Shown: positions 16,574 through 29,010, numbered from the stretch's first letter. The stretch: DNA of 64,000 nt from Neelides folsomi (GCA_034687125.1 JAQGBZ010000055.1:62001-126000); one strand, 5' to 3'. Made by a program: numbers and translations. The notes: a model not told the origin generated them from the letters alone.

Positions 16574-19500
16574 ATGAGGAGTCTTTTGATTGTCGGGGCG
16601 TTCCTGACTTCTTTTCCTTTCCTCGTCCTCAGCCAAAAATGTCCTCCTCCGGAAGACATCATGCCCTGCAGGTGTCGGGGGCGCAATGACCAAATACAAG
16701 TCTGGTAAGAAATATTTTCAAAATCAAAGTTAGCAATTATAATTTTTAATAGTTAAATTAATTAGTTAATTATTTGTATTTGATAAAATGCGTGATTTGT
16801 GTGCAAATTTAAGGGCTCTCTTAATCAAGACCAAAAACACCCAATGGACAATATTCTATATAGTACATACGAGATACTCGTAAATTGAGAAAATAATTTA
16901 AATAATTATTTCAGGTGCAGTCACAGTGATTTGGAGCGAGTGAATGGCGCACTCGAAAACTTAATGAAGCTTCGGAGCATTCCTGCCATTGACGAGCTGA
17001 TTGTGGAGAATAATCGAATGGCTTCACTCCCAGCAAGAGCTTTTGGAGCACTTCGGGTAAAAAAACCCAAATGAATTCAATGTCTTTGTCTCCATTTTTT
17101 CCAAAAAGAGTAAAAGTGGACATTTGGTAGCTCAATTAGCCCAGTTCCAATCACAACATCTCCACCTACTTTGCATACTTAACATTTTTATTAACAAACC
17201 CAATTTGAGTCATTTGGAGAGAAAAGGGAAAAGAATTTGCTATACTTTTAATCCTAACTTAACCACTTGCTAATAATACAAAATAAATACATTATAATTA
17301 TAGTCCAATGTTAATCTCAAACATTAAATTCCTTTAAAAATACACAGAATTAATATTAAAAATTTGTTTAATGATGGTAATGAGAAAAAAAGAAAGTCTC
17401 AAGATTTAAGATAACTCGAACCTAACTAACTAACATTAACTGGTATAGTAGTAATATAGGGTATACACTTTCTGGTATATCAGTTTGGGATATTCTCAAG
17501 CTTGATGTAATTTAAGCATCAGAACAAAAAAAGCTTTAAGAGTGTATAAAATAAGGAAACATACTTAACTATACTAAAGGAATAGGTATATCTGTAATAG
17601 TAAAGTATATTCTATAGTATATGTATATAAAATATATGATAAAATTGAAGATTGTGAATAAAATTAACTTTAGATCGGGCGGCTGCTCTTGAGGAACAAT
17701 GGCCTCGAGTCCGTCTCACGAAATGCCTTCGCCGGGCTCGAAGAATCCATCGAGGAGCTTTACATCGTAGAAGACAAACTCTCCGACTTTCCCTTCGACT
17801 CCATCGAGAACCTGAAGAATCTGGAGGCATTTACGGTGGAAAAGAGTTTGATCCGACTCCTCCCGCGGTTCAACGGACTCAACCGGCTGAAGCACATTCG
17901 GATCGACGGGAGTTTGATTTCGGGTTTCCCAGTGGGAGCGTTTGCGTCCATGGCCTCGGTCAAGCAAATCCACGTGGTGAATTCCAACGTGGGGTCTTTG
18001 GCTGTCGGAATCTTCGGGCCGTTAGAGACGCTCCTCCTTGCAAACTTCAGCGGAAATCGCATAGATTTGATTCAACGGAAGAGTTTCGCTCTACTTCCTA
18101 AATTGGAGGTCAGTCGCCCGCGCCCCTCCACAGCCCTTCAATTTTAATGCACAAACACTATAAATTTAATATAATATACCATACACAATATGATACACCT
18201 CACTTTAATGTGGATATATGCACATGCATAAATATAGTTATATTTATTTGAACACTATTATACAGTAAATTGTTATATGATTTTTACCTTTAATAGCTTC
18301 ACGCCTCTTGTCACTACGTGTGTATTTTATAAACACAAGCACCGATATACTGTACATAGACAGTTCTTGTGTTTTGGTACAATATAGAATGATATTAAGT
18401 AGTAAAATGGCTTATATTTTGTAATTATATTTAATATAATGTGAATCATAAAAGGACCAGACGTTGTTATTAAAGAAGCGTTTGACCTCTTGAGCCCCTT
18501 ATATAATTCATTTAAAATTGAGCGAGACGCGTGTTGATTAAATCTTCCTCTTCCCATATAAATTACAGGTGAATGAGGCCAAAAAGTTCAATTTTCACAC
18601 CTTGGTTCTTCTAATTTATTTCAGAATGCATTTTTTGAAATGTTTAATGTTGATCTTCAAGGGAAGATTTAACAACGTCGTGTGTTTAGTAAATTGTTCC
18701 TCTTTAAACCATTTATTTACCTTTTAAATGGATATTGGAGCGGAGCCTCGTTAGCGGCCATTCTTTGCTTCTTTTACAAATTACAACCGCAACAAAGATG
18801 AATTGGAAATCCTCCATGCCACACACGAAAACCAATTTGGGTTTCTTCTATAATTTAAACCTTCTTTGAACACTCTTTTATTAAGCAATTGGGCGGAACT
18901 TAACTGAGAGTTTATCTCCTTTACAATTAAACTATTAGGAATTTTTTAGAATCTCGAATCATTTAACACACACTACAATAATTGTAGTGCAATTATCATA
19001 TTATTGATGTATCCAAAACACGCAAGTTTCATGCTTTACTCCAATTATTTCACACAGATGATAAGAGATATATCTAATGTATATTTCTGTTTCTAGTTGT
19101 TAATATTATAAGTAGTTAAATATTTAGTGATCGGAATTAAATTTTATTTTTAATTCAGGTCCTTTCCCTTGCAAATAACAAAATCGAAGATGCCATTGCG
19201 GTTGGCCGAGCAGCTTCAGATCTCATTTCATTAAAATCCCTGGATGTGTCACACAATGAGATTTCTTCTCTTCCTGAAGGGTCTTTTCTCAATCTGAGAA
19301 ATCTCCAGATCCTCAATTTGGCCCATAACTCAATCCACAACGTGAACCAAAGGTCTTTCACACATTTGCCTTCTTTGAGGAAAGTTGATTTGAGCTCGAA
19401 TGGGTTGAAGAGCCTTCCAAGGAAATTCTTCGACGCGACTCCGCAATTGGAAGAACTCAGGTAATTAAATTATGAAGATTGAGAAATTAAATTTAATTAA

Positions 19501-22500
19501 TTAAAAGAGTTAAATAAAGCTAATTAATTTATTAATTAACAATAAATTATGTTTATTGTTTGATTATATGATTTAAATTGTGTTTTTTAGAATGAGAAAT
19601 AATTTGTTGGGAACAATAACGGAAATTGGAGAAATGCTGCAAAATTTGAAATCATTAAAATTTTTGGATTTGGGTGAAAATGGAATTGAGGAAGTTCCAA
19701 CGGGAGTTCTGCACGATCATTTCCAACTCCAAAGGATCGATCTGAGTGACAACAAAATTACAAAGATTTTGAGGTCTGGGTTTAAAAACCTCCCAGCTTT
19801 GGTGGAAATGAGTTTCCAAAATAATTCCCTTTCCGAACTCTCCACGGACGACTGGGAACTTCCGTCACTCAAAGAGCTCGACCTTTCAAACAACAATTTG
19901 CCTTCTTTGCCTCCCAATTCCATGCACGGACTCCCAACGTTAATTCGATTAGATTTGAGTTACAATTCACTCAAAGCGATCAGTTCGCGGATGTTTGGAC
20001 AAAATAAAGATTTGGAATTGATTGATTTGTCAGGAAATGGGATCAATGCTTTTTCCTCCGATTCTTTGGCGTCTTTGTCCAAACTCACTAAATTGGATTT
20101 GAGCCGGAACCATTTGGAGATTTTGCCACAAGGAAGTTTCAAAGATCTCAAATCTCTCCAATTTCTTAATTTGGGAAATAATAGGATTAACAACGTCCCG
20201 GGCAATTTGTTCGAATCGACAAGATCTCTTGAGGAATTGAGTTTCAAAAGCAATTTGATTAATAGTTTACCTGTGGGGATTTTTGCAAATTTGGATAAAT
20301 TGCGAGATTTGAATTTGAAACACAATTCAATTTCTGAAATTCCATCGAGTCTTTTGCAACCATTAAAGGGGTTGGAAAACCTGAAGCTTTCTTCAAATCA
20401 AATTACACGCTTCGATGACTCTGCTTTTAATGAACTGGAAAAACTTAAAAGTTTAGATTTGAGTTCAAATCGAATTCAGAGGATTAGCGGAAAATCTTTT
20501 AAAAATCTTCCTTTACTGGAAAAGTTTGAAGCGAGGGAAAATCGGATTATGGTGGTCGAACAGGGAACTTTGGAAGAGTCGGAACAATTACAAGTTTTGG
20601 ATTTGGCCAATAACGCCCTTAAGATAATTCCAGACATTTTGAAAACAAGGAATTCGATCAAAGTTGGAGATTTGAGTCATAATCAAATTGAAAAAGTTGA
20701 TTTTAATTCTTTTAAAAGATCAACGGGTCTTGTTGAGCTTTATTTAAATGACAATAAAATTAAGGCTTTGCCTGGAACTGCATTTGAGGTAATTTGAACT
20801 ACATAAATATTTCAGCAAAATATACTATATTTAATAACTGTGAATTTAAATAAAATTCAAATAATAGTCAGAAACGAGTTTTATCATAACCTAATGAAAT
20901 TAATAATTGTAACTATTTTAATAATAATTATTTATTAATTTAGAATTTGACTTCATTGACCATTTTGGATTTGGATGGGAATGAAATTGAAGAAGTTCAA
21001 AGTTCAACATTTAAAAATCTCCCAAAGCTTATTTATCTCCGGATGAGCCGAAACAAAATTAGAGGAATTCGGAGTTCTGCTTTCTTGGAACTTCCTGCAT
21101 TGGACGGACTCGATTTACAAGAAAATGAACTTGAGTCAATTGCCGGGGACGCTTTTGACAAAACTTCAGCTCTCAAATATCTCAACTTGAGCCATAATCA
21201 TTTTGACAATTTGAACAAATTGGGATTGCTACCTTTGGCCTCTTTGGAGGTTCTTGACACTTCCTTTAATAAAATCAGGGATGTGGACGACAAAGCAATT
21301 AGACATCTCCAATGGCTTGTTGAACTTCGGGTATTTGATAATTATTTTTCCATCAAAAATCTAATTTTTAACTCCTTATATTTGATTATATTTGATTAAA
21401 ATTTAATTATATATTCAACTTTGGAATTTATTATTTTCCTTAAATTTTTTTGCTAGTTGAATGACAATGGAATTTGTCGGTTGGCTCAAGGATTATTTGA
21501 TGGGATGAGTCGATTAAAAATGCTCGTTTTGAGAAATAATCATTTGACCAATTTATACGAAGCTGCATTTTTCAAGCTAAAAAATAATATTGCATTCCTC
21601 GACATTTCAGGTATGCAATTACTAATTACCAATAATTTTCTAAATTTAATATAATTAAAAATTTTATTGTTATTAAATGGTTTTATTAAAGGAAATCCGC
21701 TATCATGCGACTGTAACCTGATTTGGCTTCGTAATCTCATGGGTCGAGATGGGCTCACAGAACTAACTGAATCAAGTTGCGAAAGCCCAAAGGAATACAA
21801 AGGATCTCTGCTCAAATCTCTCCGCCCTTCACGAATGCATTGCTCGGACAATAATCTTCGATTAGCACCTTTGAAATATGATGAAAATTCCTGTCCACAA
21901 ATGACAGTTTCCAAGAAGAAGCGACCGAGTCGATTGCAACCAGAAGAACGCCCCCATTTTGGGACTTACCCTCAAGAGGATTATTATGCCAATGATGATG
22001 ATCCTAAACATAAGAGAAAAGGTAGTTAATTATTTGTGTGATAAAATAATTATTATCACTGCATAGTTATAAAGTTTATAAATAATAATAAATTTTGATT
22101 TTAATTTGTAGATGAAAAACAATTAGAATCAAATGATTACATACCGGGAGATACTCCAACTATTTACGCTGGAAGCGGCCACCATGATAGGGTATTTAAC
22201 TATAGATTAATAATTGAATAATTAATAAGAAGTAATTAAAAGAAATTAAATTCGAATGGTAAAGATTGTGCTTATTATTAAAAATTATATGGCGTTAAAG
22301 TAAAATAATAAACTGAAGTTGTATCTAATGTATTATCGGGGCGAAATGGCACTTTTTGTGCTGCCTCATAGTATTTAACATATAAACTACAGGGTGAAAA
22401 AAGACGCTAGTGGTCTTAATGTTAATTAATATGCATAATCTTCATAGCGGGAATTTTTGGGCGGGATTATGTTTATTGTGTATAATTCTATCAGAGACAC

Positions 22501-24686
22501 AAATTTATTCATTAATTTGCCAATATGGGGCGTAAAAAGATTGATCCCAAAGTGGAAGGGATGGTAGTGGCTTTTCACAAATCTTCTTATAGTCAGAGAG
22601 AGATTGTGGAGATGTTAAAAGTTGATATCAACATTGCACTGAGCACCATTCACAGCATTATTCATAGCAAAGGTAATATTATCAAATTATCATTATACAT
22701 ATTTATAAGAATTACAATCTATAGGGATTAAACGACAAGCCAAAGCCAAGCCTTAAGCAACGTCTTTGGAATAGACGAGCCAAAAGTATTGTGGGAGTTT
22801 GGAAAGTTTTGAAGCAGGAGTGGAGTAAGATTGATTTACAAAGGACACGGCGGGTGTTCGAAGCATGGAAAAGACGATGCCGTAAGGTCGTCGAAGAAAA
22901 TGGACAACATATTGAGAATGTTAAAGACATCCATTCCCGGCGAATTTAGATTAAAAGGCAAATTTTGAAAGCGTTTTTTCTCTTTTCTCTGTATAATGGT
23001 ATTTTTTATTCTCTCTATGTGGCAGCACAAAAAGTGCCATCCACCCCCGATAATGTATTGAGATACAGAATCATTTTTCTTCATTCACTTTAACGCCAGA
23101 TAAATTTTAAATACTAGATATCCAAGTTTTAAAATAGTTTTTAATTTTACTTAAAATTATTTTGTTAATTAACAAATAGTTAGTTAATAGCTTATATATA
23201 TATAGTAAATAATAATTTTTTGGTACAGTTTCACTCAAATCTCCAGGTTCATCACGAGGATACGAAAAAATCGACCAATGGATTCGGCGGCATTTCGACC
23301 CTCTTCGGAATCCCATTGGACTTTGGATTAAATCTCGGAATTTCCCCGAGTTTCATCTTATCCGAAAAGACTACGGATCCTGATGCAAACCGAGGGTTTG
23401 CTCCTGGAATCAAAGGCCCCGACCCTTTGCCCTCATCATGGGTTGAACGTCCTTCCAAAGCCGATTTCTCCCCATCGAACGGAAACATCTACGAACCTCC
23501 TGAATACATCCCTCGTAAACCCAAACAGCCCTATATCCCTCTTAACCCTTATTCAGACGCCAAGGACCGAAGGGCCTCCTCCAATTTATTAGCAAACCCT
23601 TCGAGTGCGGCAATTTTAAGTCGTCCGCAATCAACGGTTAAATTCCCATCTTCCTCTTCTTCCGGTTCTTCCTCAGCCCCTCAGATCCATTTGACGGACT
23701 CGGCCTGGAATCCTTCGTTCCCTGGAGCTGAAACGGGCTTCATTCCCATTGAACCATTCTTCCACCACACACGAGAAAAAAACGAATCAAGGAATAGAGA
23801 GGAAGTTTACAAAACAAATTCCCGGTTCCAATCTTATATTGAAAAAGTTACTATTCAACCACCATACGAGTACCAGCCTTCTTCAGGTCATCCGGAAAGA
23901 GATTGGGAAACGACCCTAAGACCTTTGACCTATTACTCTTCTTCCGTTTCTCCATTATCGGAATATGAGGACGAGTCACACAATTTTGCCCCGGTGGATC
24001 TTCACCACTCTGACGATGATGGCGAGATGTCGAGGGAGGAAGAAGACATTTTGAAAAACGGCGGGGATGGGTTTAAAAAAGGCGGAGAAAATAATTTTTC
24101 AATTTCCGACTTTTGGACAATGTTCACTGGGAAGAACGAAAGCAAAGATGACGTTTTCTCTTTGAGTAGTCCAATAATCCCACCTGTGAATTTCTCTGCT
24201 CCGATTGATAACGAAGGGCTTCGGAATGAGGAAAACGAGGGAGAGAAAAGTCCGGATGCTTTGGCTGCTCGGAGACCAATCGGACGGCCCAAAATTACAA
24301 AAATCACTCTTGAGGAGAATTTTAAAGGGGCGAATTCCATTGGGGGTTTCAGTCCAAGTAAAATCAACGAGGATACTGTGAGTTCAAGTAACGATGAAGC
24401 GGCCGCCTCGGCGAGTTCAACTCCTTCCCAAATTGTTCCTCCGGTGATGATTGGAAGCAACGAGGCTCCCTTGGATTGGTATTATACAAATTACCACAAA
24501 CAGCCGAACCACGGGGAAGAATTAGAAAAATATTTGGAAAGGAGAAGATCAGGAGAGGATTTTTATGGAGCTGAGTCGCGGTCGAGAAGTGCAGCAAACA
24601 CAAATTCAGGAACGGAGAATTATAATAAATGTCATTTTCCTATTATTCCAACCTTCCTATTTTTCTACTTATTTGCCTCCCTCTAG
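16574..24686 (+). CDS. atk: Artichoke-like extracellular leucine-rich repeat protein
   Basis: Ten exons: 16574-16704, 16915-17056, 17674-18108, 19159-19460, 19591-20788, 20944-21330, 21457-21610, 21692-22021, 22112-22191, 23229-24686. They encode 1538 residues. The order is a signal peptide (LLIVGAFLTSFPFLVLS), a Cys-rich cap (CPPPEDIMPCRCRGR...WCSHSDL), some 30 LRRs of the type LxxLDLSxNxI, and an LRRCT cap (GNPLSCDCNLIWL) near residue 917. A roughly 560-residue Ser/Pro/Glu-rich tail follows. The N-terminal cap, weak first repeats, the IRDVDDKAIRHLQWLVELR stretch and the LRRCT arrangement match insect Artichoke, an extracellular-matrix protein of chordotonal organs and cilium-bearing sensory neurons. 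The last residues (FPIIPTFLFFYLFASL) are hydrophobic and end at the stop, suggesting a GPI-anchor signal. Introns 3 (1.05 kb) and 9 (1.04 kb) are longest; intron 9 holds a transposon. Alternatives are chaoptin- or connectin-type LRR proteins, which fit the N terminus less well. Confidence 0.88.
22324..23063 (+). mobile_element. Internally deleted Tc1/mariner-type DNA transposon
   Basis: About 740 bp inside the last intron of the Artichoke-like gene, bounded by TA on both sides (22322-22323 and 23064-23065). Terminal inverted repeats of about 47-48 bp share a core ggcactttttgtgctgcc on the left and its complement on the right. The interior encodes two pieces of a Tc1-like transposase in the same orientation as the host gene. 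The N-terminal helix-turn-helix part (ATG 22525) has a likely 62-bp intron at 22673-22734 and reaches a stop at 22754. A C-terminal tail piece (22758-22949, RLWNRRAKSIVGVWK...) lies one frame off. The whole DDE catalytic core is missing, so it is a non-autonomous deletion derivative. TIRs still match well, implying modest age. Confidence 0.82.
22525..22949 (+). pseudogene. Remnant Tc1/mariner transposase (HTH head joined to C-terminal tail)
   Basis: The head reads MGRKKIDPKVEGMVVAFHKS.. followed by YSQREIVEMLKVDINIALST, a paired-like HTH typical of Tc1 transposases. After the predicted splice it continues SKGIKRQAKAKP and stops. The tail resembles the family's C-terminal helices (W..L..EW..I......VFEAWKRRCRKVVEENGQHIE). 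The roughly 200 residues with the three catalytic acids are gone. A truncated HTH peptide of about 60 residues could still be made and might bind the TIRs, but nothing in the sequence shows that it is. Confidence 0.75.
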
Positions 24687-24948
24687 AAGACATTTATATC
24701 TCAAGTACGTTACTTAATTAACTCACAGTTAAATAATTTGATCAGTTGAATAATTTGGATAATTGTTTAAATAATCAATCAATTTAAAGATAAAATGAGA
24801 TATGAATATTTTTATACTTTTTGTACAGTTTTGGTCAGTCAGCGTCTGATTTGGACATTGTACGTTTTTGTTTACATTTTATAACCCAAATGGATGTGTA
24901 ATGAATGAATTTATTATAATTGTGAACTGTATGTTGTGTGAGTCACGA

Positions 24949-24954
24949 AATAAA
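24949..24954 (+). promoter_or_regulatory. Polyadenylation signal of the Artichoke-like gene
   Basis: Canonical AATAAA 263 bp after the stop codon at 24686, in AT-rich 3' flank. It is the first good hexamer after a plausible 3' UTR length. Confidence 0.5.
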
Positions 24955-25417
24955 ATACAAATAGGTACTTGAAATGTTAATGTTAATACCCAATAATAAA
25001 AAGTACTAAAGTGCTAATACTTTATTATTAAAGATAAACATATAGATAATTCATCAGGTTATTGATAAATTACATAATGGTAATAAAGTATAAGATTTAA
25101 ATGCAAATAAAATATTAGCGTTAATTTGTATGGGTATTTTGTGACATTTTTTAAAAAAATTACTTTTTTATCAAATGATCAAATTAATAAAAATATTATT
25201 ATAAATAAATCAAATAATATAATAATAGTTATTTACAATATTAATATTCTGTTTAATGAAATTAATCATTTAAAAATGTATAATGTGAACAAATTTTCGT
25301 TAAATAAATACTTAACCTAAATGTATGCTGTTCTTATAACTAGATCATGGTCATATTTTTTGCCTACTTTTATTAGGTATTTCATAAATTACTAATACAA
25401 ATATTAAGATAATTCTT
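24955..25417. other. AT-rich spacer
   Basis: Low-complexity A/T-rich DNA between convergent transcription units. A 64-residue open frame rich in Asn, Ile and Lys is explained by composition. I see nothing else. Confidence 0.6.
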
Positions 25418-25876
25418 TTAAATGTAAGTCAGAATCTCATTATTTTCGAAAGGGACTTTCGCCTCTACCGACCCTGAACAGAAAGAAACATTCACCACAA
25501 ATCTTCCATTATCAAACTTTCCTCCTTCGCAAATGTCTCTATCGGATTCATTCAAAGTGCAAGAACAAAAAATATAACTTAAATCTCCTCGTGAAAAATT
25601 TTGAAGAAATTCTTGTGCTTGGACGACCAAATCCTTCTTTAAGCAAATAACGTCAGGTTTTTCGATTTTCAATTTCAAGTCAGAGTTGCCCTGTGGTTGC
25701 TCTCGCACCCATACGGGAACAGATAATTTGATATTGATTGATTGAGCTTCTTGAACAATTTTAGCTAAGCAGTGTTTGAATCGGTTTCTCACCGCCTTCT
25801 TTTTATCATCAAGTTTTCTCTTGGCCTTTATTACCAAGAAATAAAGTTTTTGATCTTCCGGTGAAAGGGATGCCAT
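25418..25876 (-). CDS. Hypothetical protein, single exon, 152 aa
   Basis: I do not recognise this protein. It starts at an ATG (MASLSPEDQKLYFLVIKAKR) and has balanced amino-acid use unlike the compositional frames nearby. The N-terminal half is Lys/Arg-rich and predicted helical (KAKRKLDDKKKAVRNRFKHCL); the C-terminal half is richer in beta-type residues and Cys (FCSCTLNESDRDICEGGKF, VNVSFCSGSVEA). There is no signal peptide or membrane segment. The frame stays open upstream of the ATG through a very basic stretch (KAKSKKNRSTRSKRKNNC) to a TAA at 25931-25933. Beyond that stop the same frame is open again to an ATG at 26047. It could be an intact small gene, the last exon of a longer gene, or a gene broken by one stop. 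No splice signals settle this. Confidence 0.5.
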   Translation of the reverse strand: MASLSPEDQKLYFLVIKAKRKLDDKKKAVRNRFKHCLAKIVQEAQSINIKLSVPVWVREQPQGNSDLKLKIEKPDVICLKKDLVVQAQEFLQNFSRGDLSYIFCSCTLNESDRDICEGGKFDNGRFVVNVSFCSGSVEAKVPFENNEILTYI

Positions 25877-25930
25877 GCAATTATTCTTTCTTTTGCTACG
25901 AGTAGATCTATTTTTCTTGGATTTGGCCTT

Positions 25931-26047
25931 TTAGCTCACACTTTCAAATGCCAGTTGATTATGAGTTGAGATTGTAGGGCAAAACGAGAGGAACTTAAAA
26001 TCCACACTTAATTGATGAACAGGAGATTCTACAGGTATTAGATCCAT
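25931..26047 (-). other. Short upstream ORF in frame with the hypothetical gene
   Basis: An ATG-started frame of 38 codons (MDLIPVESPVHQLSVDFKFL...AFESVS) ends at a TAA that is in phase with the downstream 152-residue ORF, 54 nt before its ATG. This is either a uORF, part of a degraded longer gene, or chance. No family resemblance. Confidence 0.3.
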
Positions 26048-27463
26048 GATAAACTCACACCTTAAAGAGGAATTAGCTTTCCGAAATAAATGTGTAAGAA
26101 TAGAAGACACTCGAGGATCTCTTCAATGTTCTGCTGTACTTCTCCTTCTTGTGTCTTCAGCCCTGCTGGTCCAAGTTTTAACCCAGGATGTTTCAAAAAT
26201 AATATAACCAAGAATCGCTGGCCAGCCTTTATACTGACATATTTTTCAGAAACCGATACCCATTTTAAATATAACATATTTAAACCATTCCTTAGAGGTA
26301 TGACATTTTATTGCCCTCAATTCAAATATGTATTAACGGAACATGTACTCAAAAACACTTTCTCCGTTTAATTTAAATACTTAAGTATTAATTAGACAAA
26401 ACCTTTGTTCATCCTATAATACATTTATATGTGAGAATAGTAGTGATAAATTTTAAATGCTGAAATCAAGATAGTTTGACACATAGACCTTAGGTCCAAT
26501 GATCCTAAGTGATTTTTTAGTGATGCTTTAAACCTAACAAATACAAAACTTATACCTACCCATTTCAAAGGAGAATTTGAGGGATACATTTTCCTGTAAG
26601 TATATCATTGTTTATGCGTATTTTGTAGTAACTTACATTCATAACAATGCAGGTGTAAAATTAAAAATACAGGTATATAGATACCAAATAATTGAAAAGA
26701 GGTCGGCTTAACGAAGACCATTTCCCTACTTACAAATAATCCTTTAAATGTTAATCCATCGAGATATAAGCTATACATATGTTTATGCATGAAGAATATG
26801 AGTACACAAACAATATGCAGAGCATATTATTTTTATAATTGGCAAAATGATAATCTTATATGATCGTGTAAATAGGAAATAGGAAATCAACTTCGAAAAA
26901 GCTTGATAAAATTTTCACTTCCTTTCAAAGGAAAAAATTAGTCATACGAGGACTACGCAAAAGAAGATAAATGTAAAAATTGTTGGTAAAAAGCGATTAG
27001 AAGGAGGATTTATTTATTTTCATTTTTCGCAATAAATCAAATTCTTGTTTAGTCATCAAATCATCATCAATTCATTTGTGCCACAATTCCCAATCTTCAA
27101 TTATGAAATTGGATAATAACTCACTTTGAGATAAGAATGAACAGTAGGGATGTGCAATGTGTACAGATACATGAATGTTCTTAGGCTCTTAATGTGACAA
27201 TGGAAGCTTCTGACTTTTCATGTTGTTACAGAATGTTTATATAAATTTCATTTTATAATTTATATGCAATTTGATAAAATTCCACTTAACAAAATAAGTC
27301 AAATAACTCTTCTATATAAATTGCCTTTTTCGTATCATTAATTTTAACCATTTGTTTATCACACAGCTTTTTATCTTCTCACTATATCACAAGGGACATT
27401 TTTCCTAAACACGTTCAGTTACTGATTCAATTGTGAAAGTAAAGGTCAGAAATCATCAGTAAA
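26048..27463. other. Intergenic region
   Basis: No supported gene. Overlapping open frames on both strands near 26.06-26.37 kb cannot both be coding and neither matches a family; they may belong to an unresolved upstream exon of the 25.4-kb gene. The final few hundred bases should contain the promoter of the actin-like gene. No repeats with clear ends were seen. Confidence 0.5.
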
Positions 27464-29010
27464 ATGAATTTGAATCATTTAGTGATTCACACAGGTTCGT
27501 TAAATTCTTTAGGGGGATTTTCAGGTGATCGATCTCCAATTGTCCAATTTCCTTCTGTGGTTGGAAAACTCAAATGCAATGTAAGGATTTTGATTTTTAA
27601 TAACTATAATATATTTATTTCCTATTTAATTTACTATTTATTTGCCAAGTTTTCATTTTTAACTATTATTGTCATTTTCAAAATTATTTTAATAAGGAAT
27701 AATAATTAAAAAGTGTTCGATTAATTTAAATATATTATGTAAATATACTGTAATATTTATATCATGTTAGGTTCAAAAATCCGGTCCGGGTTTAAAAGAC
27801 GGTTTTGTGGGGAGAGAAGCAGAAGAAAAGAAAGGAATTTTGAAACTGAAAAGTCCTTTAAAAGATGGAATTATTTTGGATTGGGATGATATAGAAAAAA
27901 TTTGGAGTCAAATGTTTGAAGATCTCCAAGTGGAGTCGAATGATCGGAATCTCCTCATTACCGAATCTCCCCTTAACACTGACAAGAACAGGGAGAAAAT
28001 GGCAGAAATCATGTTTGAGACCTTTGGGGTCCCAGGGCTGTACATTGGAAACCAATGTGTCTTGTCACTTTATTCATTAGGCAAAGTAACAGGACTTGTA
28101 TTGGACTCGGGCGATTCCACCACACATGCTATTCCAATTGTGAATGGAACTCCTATAAAATATGCATCTAGGCATCTTCAAATTGGAGGAAAATCATTAA
28201 CAAAAAATTTACGAAAAATGCTTTTGGCCAAAAATGAGGCTAATTTGGATATGGAATTATTTAAAGATATGAAGGTTTGTCGATTCTTGTTTAATGTTCA
28301 TTTATATATAATTTTAATTAATAATTAATGATAATAAACTCTTTCGTTTTATTGTTATTTTAATTAAGAATTATCCATTTTATTAAAATTGACCATTTTT
28401 TAATAAAACCCCAATAGGAAAAATTATGCTATGTGGCGATCGATTATGAAAAAGAATTGAAATTAAATTCAGGTCATAATTTTGAACAATCTTATAAACT
28501 CCCGGATGGAGAAACCGTTAAAATGAAAATCGGAAATGAGAGTTTTAAATGTCCTGAAGCTTTTTTTAAACCAAATATGGGAGGATTTGAATCAAAAGGA
28601 ATTCATGAAATTGTTCAAGAAGCCGTAGTTAAAACTAAATTAGAAAGCAATGAAAAAAAGGTAACCGTCCGATTAATATTATGTACATTTTGTCCATTAT
28701 TTAATTATTAATTTAACAAGATCATATTTTATATTAAATGCAACGTCAATTTAAATAGGATTTGTATCGCAACATTGTATTAACCGGAGGATCGACCAAA
28801 TTCCCTGGACTTCATAAAAGGCTTAACAAAGAGCTGAGAAAAATGAATCCTTTGACAGAAATCAACATTTTACAAAACAAGGAGAAAATTAACAGCGTTT
28901 GGGTTGGCGGTTCGGTCATCGCTTCTCATCAACAATTCTCTGACTTATGGATTACAAAAAATGAATATTTTCAATCAGGGAATGAAATCGTTCACCGGAA
29001 ATCTCTTTAA
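27464..29010 (+). CDS. Divergent actin-like protein
   Basis: Four exons: 27464-27580, 27771-28274, 28418-28660, 28759-29010, all phase 0. They give 371 residues against 375 for conventional actin. Actin fold motifs run the full length: GGFSGDRSPIVQFPSVVGKL, KSPLKDGIILDWDDIEKIWS, LLITESPLNTDKNREKMAEIMFET, the second phosphate loop VLDSGDSTTHAIPI, KEKLCYVAIDYE, FKCPEAFFKPNMGGFESKGIHE, NIVLTGGSTKFPGL, SVWVGGSVIAS and EIVHRKSL. The first phosphate loop is altered: actin's VDNGSGMCKAGF reads IHTGSLNSLGGF, so the loop Asp and the Lys equivalent to K18 are lost. The second loop keeps both Asp but changes DGDG-type Gly to Ser. The terminal KCF is KSL. This is a fast-evolving actin paralogue or orphan ARP rather than a cytoplasmic or muscle actin. 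A polyadenylation signal is at 29025. Confidence 0.92.

Noticed and set aside
27464-29010. Conventional cytoplasmic or muscle actin
   Set aside because: Too many substitutions at otherwise invariant positions, including the first phosphate loop and the terminal KCF; actin-like is the safer call.
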